Of a DNA stretch of 64,000 nt, positions 57,426-64,000 are shown one piece after another. The stretch comes from Salinibacter altiplanensis. Lineage in GTDB: Bacteria; Bacteroidota; Rhodothermia; Rhodothermales; Salinibacteraceae. The notes under the pieces are model-generated. The model was not told the DNA's origin. It made no database searches and saw nothing but the letters and a program-made list of their open reading frames with translations. The position numbers and the translations under genes were made by a program. Positions within the stretch are counted from its first letter, which is position 1; each line of letters begins with the position of its first letter. Where the stretch lies: the NCBI RefSeq assembly GCF_002894645.1, contig NZ_NCQY01000020.1, positions 241,474 to 305,473 of the forward strand. Direction: 5' to 3'.

Positions 57426-60400
57426 ATGCCCGAGCACATCACCCTTCGCGGTGCGCGCGAGAACAACCTGCAGGCCATCGACCTCGACATTCCCCGCAAC
57501 CGGCTCGTCGTGGTGACCGGCCTGTCGGGGTCCGGCAAGTCGAGCCTCGCGTTCGACACGATCTTTGCCGAGGGCCAGCGGCGCTACATGGAGAGCCTGA
57601 GCGCCTACGCCCGTCAGTTTCTGGAGATGATGGAGCGGCCCGAGATCGACTACGTCGACGGCCTCTCGCCGGTGATCTCCATCGAGCAGAAGACCGTCTC
57701 CGGCAACCCGCGCTCCACGGTCGGGACCGTCACGGAGGTGTACGACTTCCTGCGCCTGCTCTACGCCCGGGCCGCCACGGCCTACTCCTACGAGACGGGC
57801 ACCCGGATGCGGCAGCAGAGCGACGACGAGATTGTGGACGGGATTCTCGACTTTCCGGAGGGCACCCGCCTGCAGATCCTGGCGCCGGTGGTCCGGGGGC
57901 GCAAGGGCCACTACCGCGAGCTCTTCGAGCAGACCTCCGCGCAGGGCTTTGAGCGGTTTCGCGTGGACGGCACGATGCGCGTTTACGAGGAGGACATGAA
58001 GCTGGAGCGATACGAGACGCACGACGTGGAGGTGGTCATCGACCGCCTCGCCATCAAGGACGGCATCCGCTCGCGGGTGGGCCAGTCCGTCGAGACCGCC
58101 CTGGAGATGGGGGGCGGCACGCTCATCACGGACGTGGTCGATGGGCCGGCGGGCGTAGAGACGGGGGACCACCTTTTCAGCCGCGACCTCGTCGATCCCG
58201 AGACGGGCCTGTCCTACGAGGAGCCCTCGCCCAACATGTTTTCGTTCAACACGCCGTACGGCGCGTGCTCGGAGTGCGAAGGCCTGGGCACGGCGAAGAA
58301 AATTGCCCCGCACCTCGTCGTTCCCCACCCGGAGAAGACGATCGACGAGGGCGCGCTGGCCCCGCTTGGGGAGCCGCGCGACATCTGGATCTTCAACCAG
58401 CTGGAGGCGGTCGCAGAGGCATACGGGTTCGACTTCGACACCCCGATCGAGGCCCTGAGCGACGAGCAGCGGGCGGTCATCCTGGAGGGGGCCGGCGACG
58501 AGCAGTTCGAGATCGAATACGGCTACAAGGGGCGTGAGGTGCAGTACAAGCACCGCTTCGACGGCCTCTACGACCACATCTGGCACACCTACGAGGAAAC
58601 GAGCTCGTCGAAGAAGCGGCGGCGGGCCGAGTCGTTCATGCGCGAGATGGACTGCCCGGCGTGCGGCGGCGGGCGCCTCAAGGACGAGAGCCTTCACTAC
58701 CGCATCGGCGACCGGTCGATCGCCGACCTGGCGCAGATGGACCTCACCCAGCTCCGCGACTTCGTGGAGGAGGTCCCGTTCGATACCGAGCGACAAACGC
58801 GCATCGGGGCGCCGATCGTAAAGGAGGTGCGCGAGCGGCTCGACTTCCTCATCGGGGTGGGCGTGGGCTACCTCACGCTCGACCGCCCGGCCCGCACCCT
58901 CAGCGGGGGCGAGAGCCAGCGGATCCGTCTTGCCACGCAGGTGGGCACGCAGCTCACCGGTGTCCTTTACGTCCTCGACGAGCCGACCATCGGCCTGCAC
59001 CCGCGCGACAACGACCGCCTTATCGAGAGCCTCGAAAGCCTACGCGACCTCGGCAACTCGGTGGTGGTGGTGGAGCACGATCGCGACATGATTGAGGCCG
59101 CCGATCACGTGGTCGACCTCGGCCCGGGGGCCGGCGTCCACGGGGGGCACGTCATCACCACGGGCCCGCCGTCCGTCCTGACGGTCGATCCGGCGGAACA
59201 GCCCAACGGGGCGGCGACCAACCGTACGGCCGAGCACGAGATCGAAGACAATGGCGTGGCGCGCCAGCAGGTGGCCGAGCGCGCCGCGGACTACGACAGC
59301 GACCACTACGACTTTGAGAGCTTTACCGCCGCCTACCTGCAGGGCGAGCGCGTCATCCCGCTGCCCGATACGCGCCGCGACGGCACCGGCGAGTCGATCA
59401 CGTTGAAGGGGGCCACGGGCCACAACCTGAAGGGAGAGGACGTGGACGTCCCGCTGGGCACATTGACCTGCGTCACCGGGGTCAGCGGCTCCGGCAAGTC
59501 GACCCTCGTCAACCAGACGCTCTTTCCGATTCTACACCGGCACCACCACAACGCCAAGACGGTGCCGCTGCCCTACGACCGCGTCGAGGGCATCGACCAC
59601 GTCGACAAGGTCATCGAGATCGACCAGCAGCCCATCGGCCGCACGCCACGCTCCAACGCGGCCACCTACACGAAGTTGATGGACTACCTGCGGGACCTCT
59701 TTGCCCAGCTGCCGGAGGCCGAGATCCGCGGCTACACCAAGAGCCGTTTCAGCTTCAACACGGACCCCGGCCGCTGCGACAAGTGCGGGGGCACCGGCAC
59801 GGTCACGCTGGAGATGAATTTCCTCCCGGACGTGGACGTCACCTGCGACGAGTGCGACGGTCGGCGCTACGGGCCCGAGACGCTGGAGGTGGAGTATAAG
59901 GGCAAGAACATCGCCGAGGTGCTGGACATGACCGTCGCGGAGGCGGTCGACTTCTTCGAAAACCAGCCGCGCCTCGTCCGCGCGCTGAAGACGCTCGACG
60001 CGGTGGGCCTCGGCTACCTCACCCTCGGCCAGTCGTCCACCACGCTCAGTGGCGGGGAGGCGCAGCGCGTGAAGCTGTCGAAGGAGCTTTCTCGCCCCGG
60101 CACCGGCGACACGCTCTACATTCTCGACGAGCCGACTACCGGGATGCACTTCGAGGACGTGCGTCATCTCCTCAACGTCCTGCACGGGCTCGTCGATGAG
60201 GGCAACACCGTGATGGTCATCGAGCACAACATGGACGTCATCAAGCAGGCCGACCACGTGATCGACCTCGGTCCTGACGGCGGGCGTGAGGGGGGAGAGA
60301 TCCTGTTTGAGGGCCGGCCCGAGGCCCTGGCCGAGGCCGACACGCACACGTCTGCCTATCTGCGGGAGGAACTGGAGCGCACCCGAACCGCGCAGACCGA

Positions 60401-60476
60401 CGCAGAGAAGACGGCCCCCGTGGGCGAATCGGGCGACGGAATCTCTTCGGGACAGCCAGAGCCGGCGGCAGAGTGA
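57426..60476 (+). CDS. uvrA: excinuclease ABC subunit A
   Basis: Encodes 1016 residues, longer than the usual 940. UvrA scans DNA for bulky lesions and loads UvrB. The first Walker A is GLSGSGKSSLAFDTI and the second GVSGSGKSTLVNQTL. Both signature motifs are present (LSGGESQRIRLATQ and LSGGEAQRVKLSKEL). Zinc ligands appear as CSECEGLG, CPACGGGRL, and the pair CDKCGGTG / CDECDGRRY. The first CxxC of the N-terminal zinc module is replaced by a DPETGLSYEEPSPNMFSFN segment. Extra length comes from an acidic insertion near 590-660 and a tail rich in Glu, Thr and Gly. It stands alone. Confidence 0.97.
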   Translation: MPEHITLRGARENNLQAIDLDIPRNRLVVVTGLSGSGKSSLAFDTIFAEGQRRYMESLSAYARQFLEMMERPEIDYVDGLSPVISIEQKTVSGNPRSTVGTVTEVYDFLRLLYARAATAYSYETGTRMRQQSDDEIVDGILDFPEGTRLQILAPVVRGRKGHYRELFEQTSAQGFERFRVDGTMRVYEEDMKLERYETHDVEVVIDRLAIKDGIRSRVGQSVETALEMGGGTLITDVVDGPAGVETGDHLFSRDLVDPETGLSYEEPSPNMFSFNTPYGACSECEGLGTAKKIAPHLVVPHPEKTIDEGALAPLGEPRDIWIFNQLEAVAEAYGFDFDTPIEALSDEQRAVILEGAGDEQFEIEYGYKGREVQYKHRFDGLYDHIWHTYEETSSSKKRRRAESFMREMDCPACGGGRLKDESLHYRIGDRSIADLAQMDLTQLRDFVEEVPFDTERQTRIGAPIVKEVRERLDFLIGVGVGYLTLDRPARTLSGGESQRIRLATQVGTQLTGVLYVLDEPTIGLHPRDNDRLIESLESLRDLGNSVVVVEHDRDMIEAADHVVDLGPGAGVHGGHVITTGPPSVLTVDPAEQPNGAATNRTAEHEIEDNGVARQQVAERAADYDSDHYDFESFTAAYLQGERVIPLPDTRRDGTGESITLKGATGHNLKGEDVDVPLGTLTCVTGVSGSGKSTLVNQTLFPILHRHHHNAKTVPLPYDRVEGIDHVDKVIEIDQQPIGRTPRSNAATYTKLMDYLRDLFAQLPEAEIRGYTKSRFSFNTDPGRCDKCGGTGTVTLEMNFLPDVDVTCDECDGRRYGPETLEVEYKGKNIAEVLDMTVAEAVDFFENQPRLVRALKTLDAVGLGYLTLGQSSTTLSGGEAQRVKLSKELSRPGTGDTLYILDEPTTGMHFEDVRHLLNVLHGLVDEGNTVMVIEHNMDVIKQADHVIDLGPDGGREGGEILFEGRPEALAEADTHTSAYLREELERTRTAQTDAEKTAPVGESGDGISSGQPEPAAE

Positions 60477-60667
60477 CGATGTCGGGCGGCCGTCTCATTC
60501 GCACGAGAGATTCTGAAATGTGGTGATCCTGTTAAATGAATGATCGGAAGCGGGTTCGGGTCTAGTGGGAGCGCTTTTATACAGGCCGACTTTTTGTGGT
60601 TTTAGGGGAGTATTGGTAGAGTAAATGGCGTAATCGTCGCCCATTACAAAAAATACTTCTCTTCGGG

Positions 60668-62041
60668 ATGCGAAAACGCCCTCTCCTTCTTTCCGTCGTT
60701 GGGCTTCTGCTCGTTCCCATCGGGGTCGACGCCATGCCGGCCTCGGATCCCACAAACGTTGCCGAGACGCTGCAATCGGCGGGGCAGACGCAGACGAATC
60801 TGAACTACGTCTGGACGATCCTCGCCGCGGCGCTGGTCTTCTTCATGCAGGCGGGCTTTGCGCTGCTGGAGTCCGGCTTCTCGCGGGCGAAGAACGCGGT
60901 GAACATCATCATGAAGAATGTGATGGACGCCTCGGCCGGGGCGCTGGTCTTCTTCGCGGTCGGTTTTGGGCTGATGTTCGGCCCCTCCTGGGGCGGCCTC
61001 ATCGGCACCGACGGCTTCTTCCTCACCGGCACGGGCGACCAGCCGCAGACCTGGGTCTATGCCTTCTACTTCTTCCAGGCGGTCTTTGCGGCCACGGCGG
61101 CCACCATCGTCTCCGGGGCAGTCGCCGAACGCATCAAGTTCAGCGGCTACCTGATCTTCTCCGTCACCATCACGGGGCTCATCTATCCGGTGTTCGGGGC
61201 CTGGGCGTGGGGCGGCCTCTTCAACGGAAGCGGCTGGCTGGAGGCGCTCGGCTTCATCGACTTTGCCGGGTCGACGGTCGTCCACAGCGTCGGCGGCTGG
61301 GCGGCGCTGGCCGGCGCGTTGGTCGTGGGGCCCCGAGTCGGCAAGTACGCGGACGACGGCACGCCGCGCAGCATTCCGGGGCACAGCCTTCCCCTGGCGG
61401 CACTCGGCGTGTTCATCCTGTGGCTCGGGTGGTTCGGCTTTAACGCGGGCTCCACGACGGCCGGGTCCCCCGCGATCGCCAAGATTGCCATGAACACGTT
61501 CGTCGCGGCGGGGGCCGGGGCGGTGGCGGCCATGACCATCACCTGGATCGACGGCGGCACACCGGACGCCACGATGACGCTGAACGGCGTGCTCGGCGGC
61601 CTGGTCGGCATCACCGCGGGGTGCGCGGCCCTCACGCCGCCGTACGCCCTCCTCACGGGGGCCATCGCGGGCGCCGTGGTGGTTTACGGCACCCGCGCAC
61701 TGGAATGGTACGTCGACGACCCGGTGGGGGCCATTGCCGTGCACGGGCTGGCCGGGGCGTGGGGGACCATCGCCGCGGGCCTGTTCAACTCCGCCGGCTT
61801 CAGCTTGTCGCAGGTGGGCGTGCAGTTCGTGGGCGTGGCGGCGGCGTTCCTGTGGACCTTTCCCGTGAGCTACCTCGTCTTCTCGGGCGTCGACGCCGCG
61901 ATTGGCCTTCGCCTCAACGGGAAGAAGGAGACGGTCGGGCTCGATCGCATGGAGCACGACATCGAGGCGTACCCGGAGTTCACGACGGATGGGGACCCTC
62001 AGGCCCCGGCGCCCGAGACGGACGAGGTGGTTGCCCGGTAG
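60668..62041 (+). CDS. amt: ammonium transporter
   Basis: Encodes 457 residues with a cleavable signal-like first helix and 11 further membrane helices, the Amt/MEP/Rh fold. Typical segments are FMQAGFALLESGFSRAKNAV, the conserved Asp region WAWGGLFNGSGWLEALGFID, DFAGSTVVHSVGGWAALAGA with one pore His, and VHGLAGAWGTIAAGLF with the second. The C-terminal tail (GLDRMEHDIEAYPEF) is the usual gating segment. It imports ammonium across the inner membrane. No glnB/glnK gene follows, unlike many amt operons. AT-rich DNA at 60480-60660 likely carries its promoter. Confidence 0.96.
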   Translation: MRKRPLLLSVVGLLLVPIGVDAMPASDPTNVAETLQSAGQTQTNLNYVWTILAAALVFFMQAGFALLESGFSRAKNAVNIIMKNVMDASAGALVFFAVGFGLMFGPSWGGLIGTDGFFLTGTGDQPQTWVYAFYFFQAVFAATAATIVSGAVAERIKFSGYLIFSVTITGLIYPVFGAWAWGGLFNGSGWLEALGFIDFAGSTVVHSVGGWAALAGALVVGPRVGKYADDGTPRSIPGHSLPLAALGVFILWLGWFGFNAGSTTAGSPAIAKIAMNTFVAAGAGAVAAMTITWIDGGTPDATMTLNGVLGGLVGITAGCAALTPPYALLTGAIAGAVVVYGTRALEWYVDDPVGAIAVHGLAGAWGTIAAGLFNSAGFSLSQVGVQFVGVAAAFLWTFPVSYLVFSGVDAAIGLRLNGKKETVGLDRMEHDIEAYPEFTTDGDPQAPAPETDEVVAR

Positions 62042-62221
62042 CGGCGCGGCCCCTCCACCATCCCCTCGTGCCCGGGGGGGAACGAGCGGTGTTTTCCTCC
62101 GGGGGGAGCGCTTGGCGATGCGGGGGACAGGCTCCCCAACATCACGGCAAACGCGACGGCCGCAGGGACGAACCCAATGGGGGCCTGGTCCTCGTGGACG
62201 TTTGTGTGGGGCTTGAAGAGA

Positions 62222-63484
62222 TCAGTATCCGTAGATCGAGAGGTCCTCGCGTCGCATGTGGGTGTTGAGGACGATGGCCAGCAGGGCCGTGTTCGCGAGC
62301 ATGGCCGAGCCCCCGTACGAGAGGAACGGCAGCGGAAGCCCGATGACGGGCAGCATGCCGGTGACCATGCCGATGTTGATGAAGATGTGGATCAGGTAAA
62401 CCCCCACGGCCCCCGCAGCCACGATGCTGCCGAACGGGTGTTTGACGTCTGCTCCCAGTTTGATCAACCGCAGCAGGAGGACGGCCAGCAGGCCCAACAC
62501 GAGCAGCGATCCCACGAGGCCAAACTCTTCGGCGACGACGCTGAAGATAAAGTCGGTCGTCTGCTCCGGCACGTAGGCGCCCTGCGTCTGGGGCCCCTGC
62601 ATGAATCCGGTTCCCCAGAGCCCGCCGGAAGAGAGGGCTGCCTTCGACTGTACGAGGTGAAAGCCCACGCCCTGCCGAAATTGTTCGGCCTCCGGGTTCG
62701 TAAACGACAACAGCCGCTCCACTTGATAGGGCTGCAGGACCTTGCGGAGCACAAACGAGACGACGGCGGTGATGCCGGCGGTAAAGGTGGCCGCCAGGAC
62801 GGCGATGGAGCGTCGGCCGGAATACATCCAGAGCCCGCCCGTGAGCAGGACGGCAAACGCGAGGGCGGCCGGGGTAGACACGAGTGCGAGGTAGCCCGCA
62901 ATGGGGGGCGAGATCATGAGCAGCAGAACAGAGAGGGACAAGCCGCTCCAGAAGAGCATGATGGGCACGAGGCCAAGAAAGACGAGGGCGGTGCCCAGGT
63001 CGTTTTGCAGGATGACGAGCACGGCCGGGACGACGATCAGGGCCGCGGCCTTCAGAGCAAACCGCAGGTCCTGTCCAGCTCGGGTGTGGCGCTCGGACAA
63101 GAGCTGTGCCACGGCGAGGACCGTCCCGACCTTCGCCAGCTCCGACACCTGTAGCCGCAGCGGACCGAGGGCGAGCCATGCGCGGGTGCCGTGCACCTCC
63201 ACCCCCATCACGAGAGACAGCACAAGGAGGACGAGCGTCGCGGCGTAGATCGGGTAGGCCGCGTACCGCAAAAAACGGACGGGCAGCAGGAGGGTCCCCC
63301 CAATCCCCACGGTCGACACGCCGATCCACAGGAACTGGCGAGCGAAGTTGCTCTGGGCGCCCTGGCCGATGTACTCGGCCGCTGGGCCGTGGGTGATGCT
63401 GTAGAGGGCCACGAGGCTGACGGCCACGAGCCCGATCCATAGCAGCAGGGTCCAGGGATCCAGTTTCCAGCTCGGAGCTTTCAT
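62222..63484 (-). CDS. rodA: rod-shape peptidoglycan polymerase RodA
   Basis: Encodes 420 residues with about ten membrane helices, a SEDS-family glycosyltransferase that polymerises lipid II in the elongation machinery together with PBP2. Marks are the N-terminal LDPWTLLLWIGLVAVSLVAL, the WLALGPLRLQVSELAKVGTV segment with the conserved Glu-Leu-Ala-Lys, LVLQNDLGTALVF-like VILQNDLGTALVFLGL, and the C-terminal LPFLSYGGSAMLANTALLAI. The start codon overlaps the stop of mrdA by 4 bases, so both are coupled. Convergent with amt. Confidence 0.95.
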   Translation of the reverse strand: MKAPSWKLDPWTLLLWIGLVAVSLVALYSITHGPAAEYIGQGAQSNFARQFLWIGVSTVGIGGTLLLPVRFLRYAAYPIYAATLVLLVLSLVMGVEVHGTRAWLALGPLRLQVSELAKVGTVLAVAQLLSERHTRAGQDLRFALKAAALIVVPAVLVILQNDLGTALVFLGLVPIMLFWSGLSLSVLLLMISPPIAGYLALVSTPAALAFAVLLTGGLWMYSGRRSIAVLAATFTAGITAVVSFVLRKVLQPYQVERLLSFTNPEAEQFRQGVGFHLVQSKAALSSGGLWGTGFMQGPQTQGAYVPEQTTDFIFSVVAEEFGLVGSLLVLGLLAVLLLRLIKLGADVKHPFGSIVAAGAVGVYLIHIFINIGMVTGMLPVIGLPLPFLSYGGSAMLANTALLAIVLNTHMRREDLSIYGY

Positions 63485-64000
63485 GGACGATCGCTCGGCG
63501 ATGAGGCGCTGGGGCGGGAGGAGTCAGGGGGCGTCGGGGCGGTAGACTGGGGGGCGGTTTGCACGGCGGGTGTCGGCTGGGAAGAGGATGGGGAAGACGG
63601 GGGCTTTTCCTCCGGGGTGCTACGCACTTCCTCGCGCAGGCGCCGTTTCCAGTATTGCCGCTCCCACGTGTCCGCAATCGTTCCCGTCAGGTACTTTTCG
63701 GCCATCAGGCTCGCGATGGGGGCCGCGGCGGTGGCCCCGTAGCCCGCATTTTCGACGACCACCGCAAGGGCGATCTCGGGGTCGTCGTACGGCGCAAACA
63801 TGATAAACAGTGAGTGATCCTCGCCGTGTGGGTTCTGGGCCGTGCCCGTTTTGCCGGCGCTGGGGATGTTGGGGATCTGGACCCATTGGCCGGTGCCGTC
63901 GGTCATGACGCGATGCATGCCCTCCTGCACGACCCCAAAGTGCGACGGATCGACCGGGATTGGATCCGGGGGCGGAAGCTCCGGGCGCTGAGACGCGCCC
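63481..64000 (-). CDS. mrdA: penicillin-binding protein 2, C-terminal part (runs off the window)
   Basis: Only the last 172 residues or so are visible; the reading frame continues past the right edge. The transpeptidase KTG box is seen as SAGKTGTAQNPHG, and LFIMFAPYDDPEIALAVVVE with APIASLMAEKYLTG is the usual end of the domain. A Pro/Ser/Thr-rich low-complexity tail of about 50 residues follows (PPSSPSSSQPTPAVQTAPQS). PBP2 crosslinks peptidoglycan in the rod system, and its position just before rodA supports the call. The catalytic Ser lies outside the window. Confidence 0.88.
   Translation of the reverse strand, partial: GASQRPELPPPDPIPVDPSHFGVVQEGMHRVMTDGTGQWVQIPNIPSAGKTGTAQNPHGEDHSLFIMFAPYDDPEIALAVVVENAGYGATAAAPIASLMAEKYLTGTIADTWERQYWKRRLREEVRSTPEEKPPSSPSSSQPTPAVQTAPQSTAPTPPDSSRPSASSPSDRP

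Overview
The window reads as chromosomal DNA of an extremely halophilic member of the Rhodothermia (Bacteroidota), most likely Salinibacter ruber or a close relative. The reasons are the high GC content, the strongly acidic predicted proteins (catalase-peroxidase, TPR protein, solute-binding protein), Bacteroidota hallmarks (a PorX-type response regulator, a TonB receptor with a carboxypeptidase-regulatory-like N-domain, a periplasmic SusA-like amylase, a type IX sorting-domain remnant) and a class I HMG-CoA reductase. No rRNA or tRNA gene is visible, so the species call is inference.

Layout. 1-2760: a truncated HEAT-repeat exported protein, then atpD-atpC on the minus strand. 3035-9902: a large secreted zinc protease, a free-standing Hpt protein, thiL, an orphan type IX sorting-domain remnant, anmK and a TPR protein. 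10042-18110: a long minus-strand run holding a processive GT2, HMG-CoA reductase, an ArsA/Get3-like ATPase, folC, tsaE and porX. 18368-29456: an extensin-like peptidase, an O-methyltransferase, a TonB receptor plus FAS1 lipoprotein pair, a BatA-like protein, hflX, a CBS protein and a small unknown. 29478-34692: a periplasmic alpha-amylase, gyrB and a DPM1-like GT2.

34641-36747 is the accessory part: an AT-rich island holding a retron. It has a reverse transcriptase fused to a C-terminal TOPRIM-like domain (minus strand). Just upstream is a ~209-nt region bounded by a perfect 16-nt inverted repeat and containing several hairpins, the layout of an msr-msd RNA. Next to it lie oxyR and katG, divergent, around a near-perfect tetrad OxyR operator (ATAG-N7-CTAT-N7-ATAG-N7-CGAT). 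The OxyR cysteines fall at residues 199 and 208, the same numbers as in E. coli.

40121-46305 and onward: a decayed HigB-like toxin fragment, an aldo/keto reductase, a GT4, an S9 peptidase, and a ferric-iron ABC importer (binding protein, permease, ATPase) preceded by a TTTAG-N7-CTAAA palindrome. Then come an orphan hybrid-free sensor kinase, a flavoprotein disulfide reductase, two exported beta-propeller-type proteins, a GIY-YIG protein, uvrA, an ammonium transporter, rodA and the end of mrdA (PBP2).

Most of the window is ordinary housekeeping DNA. The retron is the clearest defence-type system. The oxidative-stress module, the iron module and the traces of type IX secretion are the other points of interest.
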